DNA from: Arenibacter amylolyticus | GTDB taxonomy: Bacteria > Bacteroidota > Bacteroidia > Flavobacteriales > Flavobacteriaceae | Length of the DNA stretch: 64,000 nucleotides | Assembly (NCBI RefSeq): GCF_002150785.1 | Contig: NZ_MTAZ01000019.1 | Location: forward strand, 1-64,000 | Reading direction: 5' to 3' | In this document: one piece after another, positions 43,672-52,629 of the stretch | How positions within the stretch are numbered: position 1 is the stretch's first letter | How the letters are laid out: every line of letters begins with the position of its first letter | Notes under the pieces: model-generated | Seen by the model: only the letters and a program-made list of their open reading frames with translations | Told to the model about the DNA's origin: nothing | Databases searched by the model: none | Program-made: the position numbers and the translations under genes

Positions 43672-43679
43672 CAAAGTTA
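43672..43679 (-). promoter_or_regulatory. -7 promoter element for the pRiA4b-like gene
   Basis: TAACTTTG on the minus strand, 21 bases before the ATG at 43650. It overlaps the start of the longer possible frame, excluding that start. Confidence 0.6.
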
Positions 43680-44711
43680 CGAAGTTTTCCTCGTTTTAAA
43701 AGCATTTATGACTTCCAAAGCCAAATAGGATTGAAATCCAAAAAGGAGGGCGGCCATTACTAAGTGTATAGCTTGGGTAGAGAAGGGGAAATCCCAAAAA
43801 TACATGGCCAGACCGCTGATAACTTCAATCAGCAACATTAACAATACCCAGTAAATTTTGGAGTATCCCAAATTAAATTTCGTAATTCTATACGCGAGGT
43901 ACAGGTTTAGCAGTACCACGAGGATCGAGAAGGATCGGTGAATATAGAAAAATAGATCGGGAGATTGCAGCCACAATTCCGGTGCATTGTCCCCGTACAT
44001 CATAATCTGTTCATCAACAAACTGTCTTACCTGTGTTCCAAATACTACCTGTAGAAGGGTAGCGATTAGGGTAATTAAAATCAGGTTTTTGGCCATTTTG
44101 TCTGCCTTATGGGTCTGGTCCCTTTCACTGGCCGCATGTATTATGTAGAGTATGGCCGCTACTATTACCAATGCCATTACCATGTGGATGGTGATTTTTG
44201 CTGGGGCCAGTACAGAGTATACTACTGTAGCGCCCAACCAAGCTTGAAAGCCCATCCCAAAGACTACCGCCCATGAGAGAATGGTGATCTTTTTGTTTCG
44301 TTTCCAATAGCCAAAGGAGGCTATTCCCATAACCAAGGTTCCCAGTCCTGCTAAGGCCCCAAAGAGCCTATTGATAAATTCTACCCAGGTATGAGTTGGA
44401 TTAAATACGGCATAATCGTGTTTTGTGTAAAGGGACCAATTTTCTGCGTCAAATGTGTCCGAAGTAGTAAAGTCGGACTTGGCCACCTGAAGGGTTTCAT
44501 CCACAATAATGACCTGCCCTTTTTTAAACTCCCGTTGCGGCTGCCATTCCAGTTCCGATTGTTCCGTAGGAGGAATATAATATCCAAAACATTTAGGCCA
44601 ATCCGGACAGCCCATACCACTTCCCGTCATTCTTACTACAGCCCCAGCTATAATAACGAGATAGACCAACACTAAAGCGATCTTGGCAATTTTTATAAAG
44701 TTATTTTGCAT
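43677..44711 (-). CDS. ctaA: Heme A synthase (COX15/CtaA)
   Basis: A 344-residue inner-membrane enzyme that oxidises the C8 methyl of heme O to heme A for cytochrome c oxidase. About seven to eight hydrophobic helices are seen. The signature IAGAVVRMTGSGMGCPDWPKCFGYYIPPT follows helix 1 and contains the conserved cysteine pair. HTWVEFINRLFGALAGLGTLVMG has a heme-ligand histidine, and later helices carry ITIHMVMALVIVAAI, FYIHRSFSIL and TQAIHLVMAALLF. Length matches the family. It is a lone gene here, so oxidase genes are elsewhere. Confidence 0.95.
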   Translation of the reverse strand: MQNNFIKIAKIALVLVYLVIIAGAVVRMTGSGMGCPDWPKCFGYYIPPTEQSELEWQPQREFKKGQVIIVDETLQVAKSDFTTSDTFDAENWSLYTKHDYAVFNPTHTWVEFINRLFGALAGLGTLVMGIASFGYWKRNKKITILSWAVVFGMGFQAWLGATVVYSVLAPAKITIHMVMALVIVAAILYIIHAASERDQTHKADKMAKNLILITLIATLLQVVFGTQVRQFVDEQIMMYGDNAPELWLQSPDLFFYIHRSFSILVVLLNLYLAYRITKFNLGYSKIYWVLLMLLIEVISGLAMYFWDFPFSTQAIHLVMAALLFGFQSYLALEVINAFKTRKTS

Positions 44712-44809
44712 TTGAAAGATTGAAAATGTTTCTCAAATTTACGGTTCTTATATGGATGCCTTATTTTTTATCCTATAAAAGTTAAGGCAGTCTACAATGC
44801 TATAATTGT

Positions 44810-46234
44810 TTACTTGGCAACCAGTCCCATTTCCTTTCCCTTTTTTAGCATTAGGGCATAGGCATCGTCATAATTGTTGGGGATTTCCCCTTCCAAGATG
44901 GCTTCTTTAATCACTTCTTTTATGATTCCTATTTCCCTAGAGGGTTTTAGGTTAAAAGTGGCCATGATTTCTTCCCCGCTGATAGGGGGCTGAAAGTTTC
45001 TAACATGATCACGGGCCTCTACCTCTACAATTTTCTGACGGACAATTTTAAAATTGTTCTTGTATTTCCGTTGTTTCTTGGGATTTTTGGTAGTAATATC
45101 CGCTTCGCACAAGGTCATTAGGTCCTCTACGTATTCCCCGGCATCAAAAATTAGTCGCCTTACTGCGGAGTCGGTTACAAAGTCCTCGGAAAGTACAATG
45201 GGCCTAGAGCTCATAAGTACCATTTTTTGAACGAATTTCATTTTATCGTTCAAGGGCATTCTAAGGCGTTTAAAGATTTTGTAGACCATTTTGGCGCCTA
45301 CAAATTCGTGGGCGTGAAAGGTCCACCCGGCTTTTTTATCGAATCTTTTGGTGGGCGCTTTACCAATATCGTGCAATAGGGCGGCCCAACGCAACCAAAG
45401 ATTATCCGTGTTCTCCGCTATATTGTCTACCACTTCCAAGGTATGCCAAAAGTTGTCCTTATGGCGTTGACCCTCTACTTCTTCTATGCCTTCCAAAGCC
45501 AACAGTTCTGGAAGGATGTATTTAAGGAGCCCCGTTTTGTGAAGGAGCGTAAATCCGATAGAAGGTTTTTCACTGGCTAAAATCTTATTCAGCTCATCCA
45601 CAATCCGCTCCTTGGATATAATCTTTATACGATCCTTGTTATTGGTAATGGCATCCAATGATTCTGGATGGATAGTAAAATTTAATTGGGTAGCAAATCT
45701 AATGGCCCGCATCATCCGTAAGGGATCGTCCGAGTAGGTGATACTGGGATCCAAGGGGGTTCTGATTAGTTTTCTTTTCAAATCCCCTATCCCGTCAAAG
45801 GGGTCCAATAGCTGCCCATAGTCGTGGGGGTTTAGGCTAATTGCCAATGCATTGATAGTGAAATCCCGTCGTTTTTGATCGTCTTCCAAGCTACCGTCCT
45901 CTACTACTGGTTTTCTGCTATCCCGGTGATAACTTTCCTTTCTGGCCCCAACAAATTCGATCTCAATATCCTTGTATTTGATCATCGCCGTGCCAAAATT
46001 CTTGAATACGGAAACGTCCGTACTTCCCTGCAATTGGGACGCTACCTGCTTCGCTAGGGTTATCCCGCTCCCAATAGCAACGATATCGATGTCCTTAGGT
46101 GTTCCTCTATTTAAAAGGTGGTCCCTAACATATCCCCCAATCACATAGGCGTCCATGGAAAGCTCCTTGGCAACATTGGAAATGGTGGTGAAAATAGGAT
46201 TGTCTATGGCCGCTTCTAGGTTTGTCTTCGTCAT
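44810..46234 (-). CDS. cca: CCA tRNA nucleotidyltransferase with HD domain
   Basis: A 474-residue enzyme adding or repairing the 3' CCA of tRNA. The class II head is clear: [26 protein letters not shown] (metal-binding DxD), [11 protein letters not shown] and [19 protein letters not shown]-terminal HD domain (about 250-380) has [13 protein letters not shown] and [10 protein letters not shown], so a phosphohydrolase activity is possible, as in E. coli Cca. Its ATG overlaps the sua5 stop by one base (TAATG), so the two are translationally coupled. Both act on tRNA. Confidence 0.95.
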   Translation of the reverse strand: MTKTNLEAAIDNPIFTTISNVAKELSMDAYVIGGYVRDHLLNRGTPKDIDIVAIGSGITLAKQVASQLQGSTDVSVFKNFGTAMIKYKDIEIEFVGARKESYHRDSRKPVVEDGSLEDDQKRRDFTINALAISLNPHDYGQLLDPFDGIGDLKRKLIRTPLDPSITYSDDPLRMMRAIRFATQLNFTIHPESLDAITNNKDRIKIISKERIVDELNKILASEKPSIGFTLLHKTGLLKYILPELLALEGIEEVEGQRHKDNFWHTLEVVDNIAENTDNLWLRWAALLHDIGKAPTKRFDKKAGWTFHAHEFVGAKMVYKIFKRLRMPLNDKMKFVQKMVLMSSRPIVLSEDFVTDSAVRRLIFDAGEYVEDLMTLCEADITTKNPKKQRKYKNNFKIVRQKIVEVEARDHVRNFQPPISGEEIMATFNLKPSREIGIIKEVIKEAILEGEIPNNYDDAYALMLKKGKEMGLVAK

Positions 46235-46806
46235 TATTCTCTGATCACTTTAACCGTACCATCATTTCCTAGGAGGATAATGGAGGATGGGGTAGTCTTA
46301 TTTATATCGCGCTCCAAATTTACTATATAGTCCACACCTTTTAAAATCTCCTCCGAGATTTCTGCGAAGCAAGTGGGACTAGCTTCCCCAGAAATATTGG
46401 CAGAGGTAGAAACAATGGGTTTTTTAAATCTCTTGATGAGGTTTTGGCAAAAATTATCCGTGGCTACCCGAACCCCCAGGGTGTTATCTCCCGCAATTAA
46501 ATTCTTGGCAACTCCCTTGGGCGCCTCATAAACAATGGTCGTTGGCTTAGTAGCCAGGTCCATAAGGTCGTAGGCCAGATCGGGTACCTTGGTGATGTGT
46601 TGTTCCAGCATAAAATCGTTCGCCACCAAACAGATCATACTTTTGGTGTTCACCCTTTTTTTAAGGGCGTATACTTTGGCAACCGCCGCTTCATTGGTAG
46701 CATCACAACCAATGCCCCAAATGGTGTCTGTGGGGTAGACGATTAATCCGCCCTCGGCTAGGACTTCCAAACAGTTGTTGATCTCGGTTCGCATGTCGTC
46801 CTTCAT
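46234..46806 (-). CDS. L-threonylcarbamoyladenylate synthase (Sua5/YrdC/YciO)
   Basis: A 190-residue single-domain YrdC protein that makes threonylcarbamoyl-AMP for the t6A modification at position 37 of ANN-decoding tRNAs. The conserved segments [56 protein letters not shown] and [14 protein letters not shown] are all present. There is no C-terminal Sua5 domain, so it is the short TsaC-type form. It sits upstream of cca with a one-base overlap, and four bases from the large transferase gene upstream of it, so the operon may be longer. Confidence 0.93.
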   Translation of the reverse strand: MKDDMRTEINNCLEVLAEGGLIVYPTDTIWGIGCDATNEAAVAKVYALKKRVNTKSMICLVANDFMLEQHITKVPDLAYDLMDLATKPTTIVYEAPKGVAKNLIAGDNTLGVRVATDNFCQNLIKRFKKPIVSTSANISGEASPTCFAEISEEILKGVDYIVNLERDINKTTPSSIILLGNDGTVKVIRE

Positions 46807-46810
46807 GGTA

Positions 46811-48628
46811 TCAGTTTTTTCTTAATTCTCTTAATTTCTTGTATCTCGCATATACCCCAAGGGCATTTAGGTAGCAGATGATAATTCCTTTTTTACCATC
46901 TAAGATCCCTAACCTTAGGAGGTAGTGGTTTAAAAACTTATAGGCGGGGCGGAATATAAAATGATAGAGGTTGGGGTCATAGTCCTTCGCCAACTCCTCT
47001 TCGGCTTTCATTTGACCGTACTTGATCATTTTCCCCTTGTAATCCTCGTAATCTTTGTAGGAGTAGTGGATCAATTTATTTTTTAATACTGCCGACTTCC
47101 CATCCACCACCAAAGTTTCGTGAACAATTCTGTCTTTGGTGAATTGTACCTTACTCTTCCTAAAAAGTCTATAATTTTTGTCGCTTTGCCAACCGCTAAA
47201 ACGCAGCACCTTATTTTTAAACATAAAAATCCTGTAAAAATAATAAGCAACTGCGGTGGGATTTTCAGCGTTTACGGTATGTAATATTTCGTTTCGCAAT
47301 TTATCGGTCACACGTTCGTCTGCATCCAAAAATAGAACCCAATCGTGGGTGGCCTGGTCCATGGCAAAACTTTTTTGATCCGTATAATTTACAAAAGGAC
47401 GAATAATTAATTTTACCTCTGGATGTTGTTTAATCTTTTCAATGGTGCCGTCCGTACTGTTGGAATCCACCACAATAATTTCGTCTGCAAATTTAAGATT
47501 CTCTAAAACGGCATTGATATGGATATCTTCGTTATAGGTAATTAAAACGGCGGAAATTTTATTGGTGATTTTTCCGTTGAAAATATTCTGTACGGGTTTT
47601 CCAAATTTTGAATTGATTTTGAGTCGCCTTAGGGTGGAGAGTTTTCGCTTGTCTGGAACACCGTTGGTTTCTATATATTTGGTGACGGCATTTATCATGC
47701 GCTGTGCAGATTTCCCGTCTTGATAGGGGTGAAACTGCTCAGTGATATGAGCCCTTTCAGCTGCAAAAGGATCCTTTTCTATATTTACGTTAACCTTCTC
47801 AGTGAGTCCGGTGTAAGTGCTAGCGTTATCCCATGCAATATTCTTGGAAATATTTTTAAATGTAATTACCGGTTTATTGAGGAGGATAAATTCATAGATA
47901 ACTGATGAGGTGTCACTGATAAGCAGATCGGCTTGTAGAAGAAGTTTCGTTATGTTTTTATCTGATTTAAAAACAATATTGGGAATTTCTTCGGCTAATT
48001 TCTTGTAGTGCGCTATCCATTTCGGGTCCATAAGATCATGAAACTTTAAGTAGATCAGATAGCCAGTGCTTACCGCCAATTTTTTTATTTCTTCTACTAA
48101 AAATGGAGCAGAGGTTAAACTAGGGGAAAAGGTAGGTGCGTAAAGAATTATTTTGTCCGTTTGCTGCTGCTGTAGTGCCTCGTGTTTTTTGAGATCGTAT
48201 TTTGTCCTTTCCGTACTATAGACATCTAATTTGGGCCACCCTGTTTCTATGACCTCAAAATCCTGATGTTTTCTTTTTAATTCATTAAATTTCTTCGTGA
48301 AATAAGGGCCTTGGGTTAGGTAAAGGTCAAAGTAATGTCGGATTCTAAAATGCCCTTTTTTTTCGCCGGCTAAACCGTGAAATACCTGTACTTTTAAACC
48401 TCTTAGATAATAGGGAACCTCGTTTCCCGGAACAAATATTACGTCGCTTTCAAATCGTTGAAGATCTAATATGCTTAAGGTGTAAGGGTCCTTTTTAAAA
48501 GGGAAATTGTCTAGTAGCTTATCCGAGATGTACCATACGAAAGTATGCCTCTGTTCTTTTAGAAGATCGCGAATTGGTCTTAATATTCCAAAAGCATAAG
48601 CGTTTTGACAAAATAGGATTACCCTCAT
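46811..48628 (-). CDS. CDP-glycerol glycerophosphotransferase-like / GT2 glycosyltransferase fusion
   Basis: A 605-residue two-domain protein. Residues about 1-330 match the TagB/TagF polyol-phosphate transferase family: VFHGLAGEKKGHFRIRHYFDLYLTQG, IETGWPKLD, ILYAPTF and SDTSSVIYEFILLNKPVITF are its motifs. From about residue 352 a family 2 glycosyltransferase follows: ISAVLITYNEDIHINAVLENL, ADEIIVVDSNSTDGT, FVNYTDQKSFA and DWVLFLDADERVT (DxD). The product is probably a phosphate-linked sugar polymer or decoration at the cell surface. It overlaps the LicC-like gene by four bases (ATGA), so they are coupled. No membrane helices are evident. Confidence 0.88.
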   Translation of the reverse strand: MRVILFCQNAYAFGILRPIRDLLKEQRHTFVWYISDKLLDNFPFKKDPYTLSILDLQRFESDVIFVPGNEVPYYLRGLKVQVFHGLAGEKKGHFRIRHYFDLYLTQGPYFTKKFNELKRKHQDFEVIETGWPKLDVYSTERTKYDLKKHEALQQQQTDKIILYAPTFSPSLTSAPFLVEEIKKLAVSTGYLIYLKFHDLMDPKWIAHYKKLAEEIPNIVFKSDKNITKLLLQADLLISDTSSVIYEFILLNKPVITFKNISKNIAWDNASTYTGLTEKVNVNIEKDPFAAERAHITEQFHPYQDGKSAQRMINAVTKYIETNGVPDKRKLSTLRRLKINSKFGKPVQNIFNGKITNKISAVLITYNEDIHINAVLENLKFADEIIVVDSNSTDGTIEKIKQHPEVKLIIRPFVNYTDQKSFAMDQATHDWVLFLDADERVTDKLRNEILHTVNAENPTAVAYYFYRIFMFKNKVLRFSGWQSDKNYRLFRKSKVQFTKDRIVHETLVVDGKSAVLKNKLIHYSYKDYEDYKGKMIKYGQMKAEEELAKDYDPNLYHFIFRPAYKFLNHYLLRLGILDGKKGIIICYLNALGVYARYKKLRELRKN

Positions 48629-49311
48629 CTAGTAAATAGGTTATTGGCGTTGTCCAAATCCTCCTGAAAATCTACTTCCATACAGTCGTATTTAGAGATG
48701 TCCACAGCTTCTATTTCAAGTCCGTCATTGGCAATGGCAATTTCAAGTCCACGTTCAAAATAATCGTTATCATCACACTGTTCCAACGCCTGAATAAATT
48801 GCTTAATGTCATTTTTGGATATATAGTTTATACCAACGGCTTCACCCAACCCATTTTCTACGGTTTTGGATAACAGGTCTATATATTTATCATTAAGGGT
48901 GTATTTTACCTCTTCTTCACCAACTTTATCCGTGTTAACCGCTACAAAGGATTGATCTTTAGAGATGTATGGTTCTAGGAGGGAAAGTACTTTTACATCA
49001 AATACCACATCGCCATTTAGCCAAAGTACAGAGGTATTCCTATTCTTTTTTAAGGCTTTTAAAAGACTTTTAGAGGTGTTGGTTTGATCAAAAAATGGAT
49101 TGTAGACAAAGGTCAGATCTGGAAATCTCTCCATGATCAGATTTTTTTTAAAGCCTACTACCACAGATATATCCTCTGCGTTGAAGACTTGGTCTAGGTT
49201 GGAAACCTGTATTTCCATGATGCTTTTGCCGTTATTTAAAGGGGTAAGCGGCTTTGGGAAGGGATTTCCTAATCTTGAACCAATTCCTGCGGCAAGGATA
49301 ACAATTTTCAT
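48625..49311 (-). CDS. LicC-like sugar/polyol-phosphate nucleotidyltransferase
   Basis: A 228-residue NTP-transferase-fold enzyme. ILAAGIGSRLGNPFPKPLTPLN (residues 6-27) is the nucleotide-binding loop with the catalytic lysine; YNPFFDQTNTSKSLLKAL resembles the LicC (CTP:phosphocholine cytidylyltransferase) segment, and WLNGDVVFD holds the metal-binding aspartate. EAVGINYISKND and YDCMEVDFQEDLDNAN close the fold. It probably activates choline-, glycerol- or ribitol-phosphate as a CDP derivative for the downstream transferase fusion, whose start it overlaps. The true substrate cannot be told from sequence. Confidence 0.85.
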   Translation of the reverse strand: MKIVILAAGIGSRLGNPFPKPLTPLNNGKSIMEIQVSNLDQVFNAEDISVVVGFKKNLIMERFPDLTFVYNPFFDQTNTSKSLLKALKKNRNTSVLWLNGDVVFDVKVLSLLEPYISKDQSFVAVNTDKVGEEEVKYTLNDKYIDLLSKTVENGLGEAVGINYISKNDIKQFIQALEQCDDNDYFERGLEIAIANDGLEIEAVDISKYDCMEVDFQEDLDNANNLFTR

Positions 49312-49849
49312 TTGGATGTTTATAAGGGGCTAAACCGGTTGTATAGCCAAAGTTTTAGATTTAACAGCATCAACCTCTATCGAGGTCGTAATTTTCGTGG
49401 CCAAAGTTAATTTTAATTAGTCGATTTATGAAATCCTTAAGCATTTAACCTTCTCAAAAGGTGGCTTTCTACACGGTTAAATTTAACGGTTTGTAGTGAT
49501 AGGTGTGGGTGAATTGGCCTTTATAGTTCCTTTTTCGTTGGATATGCTGGCACTAAAATATGTATTACATGCATCAATATACAAAAAGCATTCATCGTTA
49601 TACAGGGTCCTATAAAATGGATTATTATAATCCAGAGATTTCAAAGTAGGGTGGAAGAAGGGAGCTGGTTGTTGGGGATGTTCTTCTTAATTTGCTCGCA
49701 CAGTATAGGGTTAAGAGTGCTATTGCGTACTAAAGATTTAGGCTTTACGGAAGCTGTGGAACGGCAATGTCTAGCCATTGTGAATGCGCTTGGATTATCC
49801 TTCTAATAAAGTAGCCCTTTGTGGGGCTTATAAAGGGTGCCGAAAACGG
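49312..49849. other. Intergenic region with a repeat copy and a startless open frame
   Basis: No intact gene. An open frame without a usable start runs to the stop near 49806 (ending ...AVERQCLAIVNALGLSF) and may be a decayed fragment. At 49674-49702 lies the first copy of a repeat whose partner is at 51195. Confidence 0.35.
49674..49702 (+). repeat. Dispersed repeat, copy 1
   Basis: About 24 of 28 bases match 51195-51223 (starting GGGGATGTTC, then TCTTAA, TGCT, GCAC). The two copies are direct repeats flanking the GT2 gene at 49850-50644. Confidence 0.5.
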
Positions 49850-50644
49850 CTACCTAAAGGATGGGGAATACACATGTTGTCGTTTTTTCCATAGGCGTTT
49901 TAGCTCCATATACCTTTCCCCTTCCCCAAGGGCGTTCAAATAACATACGATGATCCCCTTTTTGCCATCAAGAATACCCAATCTAATAATATAGTTATAG
50001 GAAAATTTCCACAAAGGCTTTACAATTAAGGAGAAATAGTTGAATGTTTTCTTTTGCTGAAAGGCTTCTTTGGCTTTTAATCGGCCATATTTCATCATTT
50101 TCATTTTGTAGTCAGTATAGGTCTTATAGCAGTAATGCATAAGAGGTTTATGTAATACACCTGAAGACCCGTTAACAATAAGCGTTTCGTGTACTATTTT
50201 TTTATCGCAAAATCGGACTTTACTTTTCCTGAATAGTCTATAGTTTTTATCGGTTTGCCAGCCGCTGAAATACAAACGTCGGTTTTGAAACATAAATTTT
50301 CTATAACACCAATAGGCACTGTGCTTGGAATCTCTTGTCGCCGTAATTTTTATCTCCTCCCTTAATGGCTCCGTTATTACTTCATCGGCATCCAGAAATA
50401 GAACCCAGTCGTTGCTTGCTTGTTTTAAAGCAAAGGATTTTTGATCCGTGTAGTTCACAAAGGGCTTTTGTAGAACCTTTACCTTAGGGTGATTTAGGAG
50501 AAACTGGTAGGTGCCATCAGTGCTGTAAGAATCTACAACGATAATTTCATCGGCAAAGGAAACGGATTCCAGACATTTTTCTATGTATCCCATTTCGTTA
50601 TATGTGATGATTAAGGCCGAAATTCTTTCCGTGTTGTGTATCAT
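49850..50644 (-). CDS. GT2 glycosyltransferase (WaaE/KdtX-like)
   Basis: A 264-residue cytosolic family 2 glycosyltransferase. RISALIITYNEMGYIEKCLESV, ADEIIVVDSYSTDGT and WVLFLDADEVIT (DxD) form the GT-A core. GWQTDKNYRLFRKSKVRF and KIVHETLIVNG are the acceptor-side motifs shared with LPS-core glucosyltransferases of the WaaE type. It aligns almost end to end with the C-terminal domain of the fusion protein at 46811-48628 (shared PFVNYTDQKSFA, LGILDGKKGII and CYLNALG), so one derived from the other or both from a duplication. Probably acts in LPS or surface glycan assembly. Confidence 0.9.
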   Translation of the reverse strand: MIHNTERISALIITYNEMGYIEKCLESVSFADEIIVVDSYSTDGTYQFLLNHPKVKVLQKPFVNYTDQKSFALKQASNDWVLFLDADEVITEPLREEIKITATRDSKHSAYWCYRKFMFQNRRLYFSGWQTDKNYRLFRKSKVRFCDKKIVHETLIVNGSSGVLHKPLMHYCYKTYTDYKMKMMKYGRLKAKEAFQQKKTFNYFSLIVKPLWKFSYNYIIRLGILDGKKGIIVCYLNALGEGERYMELKRLWKKRQHVYSPSFR

Positions 50645-51194
50645 GACATTAAATAAGGTGTTTCTGATTAGATAGGGTAGCGGGAAATAGTTGCGTAAAC
50701 TATTGGAGTTTAATTTCCAGCTTTACTTTAAAAACATAACATTCAATGAAAATGTGGCGGGTAGTATTTTGATGTTTTATATGATGATAGCAACCATTTA
50801 TTCCTCCTACGAATATTGAGGAAGCAAAGGCCACCTTACAGGTCAAGGGGGATCAGGGAAAGAAGTTTTGCTGGATGGTTCCAACTATTAGGTGCTATGC
50901 TACCCTTGAAAGAATTATTTTAAGAAAGGATTTATAGAAAAAGGAAAGTTATGAAAGGGGGCTGTATCAGGGTTCGAAAAGCGAATCTACAGGTCGCTTA
51001 TTCCGTGGGGAGTAACATATTGGTAATGGGAGGCGAACTTTGAGTGATTCGCGCTGTTTGTTGCCTTAGGGTCCGCATCAACAAAATGTAATACTATTTC
51101 TGTATTCAGTATTAAGGAATATATCGGAATCACTGTTTAAGTAATTGTTAGGGTCGGCATGGGGTACTTGTAGATTCAACTATAACCGATTGAA
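50645..51194. other. Gene-free region between GT2 and dapD
   Basis: About 550 bases with no supported gene. The region ends at the second repeat copy and hairpin (51195-51247). No tRNA or RNA gene recognised. Confidence 0.4.
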
Positions 51195-51247
51195 GGGGAT
51201 GTTCCTCTTAAACTGCTTGCACTATAAGTGCTAGGAAGAACATCCCC
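51195..51247. repeat. Dispersed repeat copy 2, forming a hairpin
   Basis: GGGGATGTTC (51195-51204) pairs exactly with GAACATCCCC (51238-51247), and inner GCACT (51219-51223) with AGTGC (51227-51231). Its first 29 bases match the copy at 49674. It lies 48 bases past the dapD stop and could also act as a terminator, but no T tract follows. Confidence 0.55.
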
Positions 51248-51295
51248 GATCAATTTTATCTGTACAACCGGTAAAGGATTAATGCTTAGATCGCA

Positions 51296-52111
51296 TTATA
51301 CGGCAACATCGTATTCGCGCAAGGCGTCATTTAAGGATGTTTTCTTATCGGTACTTTCTTTTCGGGTCCCGATGATTAATGCGCAAGGAACCTGGAAATC
51401 GCCCGCGGGGAATGATTTTGTGTAGCTTCCAGGAATTACTACGGATCGTGCAGGTACCAAGCCTTTACGCTCTACGGGAGTATCTCCGGTAACATCAATA
51501 ATTTTTGTAGAGGCAGTTAGTACCACATTGGCTCCTAATACCGCTTCTTTCTCAACACGTACCCCTTCTACAACAATACATCTAGATCCTATAAAGGCGT
51601 TGTCCTCGATAATTACGGGAGCAGCTTGTAGCGGCTCCAATACGCCACCAATACCAACACCACCACTAAGGTGAACATTTTTTCCAATTTGTGCACAACT
51701 CCCTACTGTAGCCCAAGTATCTACCATAGTGCCTTCGTCTACGTAAGCACCAATATTAACATAACTCGGCATAAGGATGGTGCCAGAAGAAATGTATGCA
51801 CCATGTCTGGCCACCGCATTTGGAACTACTCGAATCCCTTTTTCTGCATAGCCTCTCTTTAAAGGCATTTTATCGTGGTATTCAAAGATACCCGCTTCCA
51901 AAGTTTCCATCTTCTGGATGGGGAAATAAAGAACTACGCCTTTTTTTACCCATTCGTTAATTTGCCACCCATCCTCGGTAGGGGATGCACATCGCAATTC
52001 ACCTTTATCCAATAGATCTATAACGCGCCTAATGGCATCTTGCGTAGCGGTCTCTTTTAAAAGCTCTCTATTCTCCCATGCATTCTCTATGGTCTGTCTT
52101 AATTCTGTCAT
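51296..52111 (-). CDS. dapD: 2,3,4,5-tetrahydropyridine-2,6-dicarboxylate N-succinyltransferase
   Basis: A 271-residue trimeric left-handed beta-helix enzyme of the diaminopimelate pathway. The start is ATG 52111 (MTELRQTIENAWENRELL), matching E. coli DapD length; the longer frame would include a -7 promoter element. Hexapeptide repeats run from about residue 100: IRVVPNAVARHGAYISSGTILMPSYVNIGAYVDEGTMVDTWATVGSCAQIGKNVHLSGGVGIGGVLEPL, containing the conserved active-site region. ARSVVIPGSYTKSFPAG is the C-terminal cap. It works with lysA (24641-25882). Monocistronic; divergent from ruvX. Confidence 0.97.
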   Translation of the reverse strand: MTELRQTIENAWENRELLKETATQDAIRRVIDLLDKGELRCASPTEDGWQINEWVKKGVVLYFPIQKMETLEAGIFEYHDKMPLKRGYAEKGIRVVPNAVARHGAYISSGTILMPSYVNIGAYVDEGTMVDTWATVGSCAQIGKNVHLSGGVGIGGVLEPLQAAPVIIEDNAFIGSRCIVVEGVRVEKEAVLGANVVLTASTKIIDVTGDTPVERKGLVPARSVVIPGSYTKSFPAGDFQVPCALIIGTRKESTDKKTSLNDALREYDVAV

Positions 52112-52132
52112 AGTCGTAATTTCAAATTTAGA

Positions 52133-52140
52133 CAAAGATA
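52133..52140 (-). promoter_or_regulatory. -7 promoter element for dapD
   Basis: TATCTTTG on the minus strand, 21 bases before the dapD ATG. It lies within the longer possible dapD frame. Confidence 0.55.
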
Positions 52141-52193
52141 GGGGCAACTTTGTAATTAACCTTTTGTTTTTACACTTATAACAATTTATGGTT

Positions 52194-52201
52194 TATTTTT
52201 G
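52194..52201 (+). promoter_or_regulatory. -7 promoter element for ruvX
   Basis: TATTTTTG lies after the first in-frame ATG (52188), so transcription probably begins beyond that ATG and translation starts at TTG 52215. Confidence 0.55.
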
Positions 52202-52214
52202 CGAAAAAAATAGT

Positions 52215-52625
52215 TTGGGAAGAATTGTAGCCTTGGATTATGGAAAAGTACGGACGGGTATTGCGGTGACCGATGAGTTGCAACTCATTGCATCGGGATT
52301 AACGACCGTTCCCACTAAAGAACTTTTAAATTTTCTGAGGACGTACGTAGAACAGGAGAATGTGGCGGTATTTGTAGTTGGGGAACCAAAGCAAATGAAT
52401 AACCAGCCCTCCGAATCTGAAGCGTTGATTCAACCTTTCCTGCGAACTCTGCAAGGGGTATTCCCTAAAATTCCAGTAGAGCGGCAAGACGAACGTTTTA
52501 CTTCTAAGATGGCCGTACAGACTATGATCGATAGCGGAATTGGGAAGCAAAAGAGAAAAAATAAGGCCTTGGTCGATGAAATTAGTGCAACCCTCATCCT
52601 TCAAGCATATTTAAATAGAAAATAG
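52215..52625 (+). CDS. ruvX: Putative pre-16S rRNA nuclease / Holliday junction resolvase-like YqgF
   Basis: A 136-residue RNase H-fold nuclease thought to mature the 5' end of 16S rRNA. LGRIVALDYGKVRTGIAVTDELQLIASGL holds the first catalytic aspartate; VFVVGEPKQMNNQPSE, PVERQDERFTSKMA and the final VDEISATLILQAYL complete the active site. The start is chosen as TTG 52215 because a -7 promoter element (52194-52201) lies after the first ATG (52188) and the family starts at G-R-I-x-A-L-D-Y-G. The peptide deformylase gene begins four bases past the stop, so they form one operon. Confidence 0.92.
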   Translation: MGRIVALDYGKVRTGIAVTDELQLIASGLTTVPTKELLNFLRTYVEQENVAVFVVGEPKQMNNQPSESEALIQPFLRTLQGVFPKIPVERQDERFTSKMAVQTMIDSGIGKQKRKNKALVDEISATLILQAYLNRK

Positions 52626-52629
52626 TAGC

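Noticed and set aside
50960-51000. GGTTCGA-like sequence suggesting a tRNA T-loop
   Set aside because: No acceptor, D- or anticodon stem can be formed around it, and there is no CCA-compatible end.
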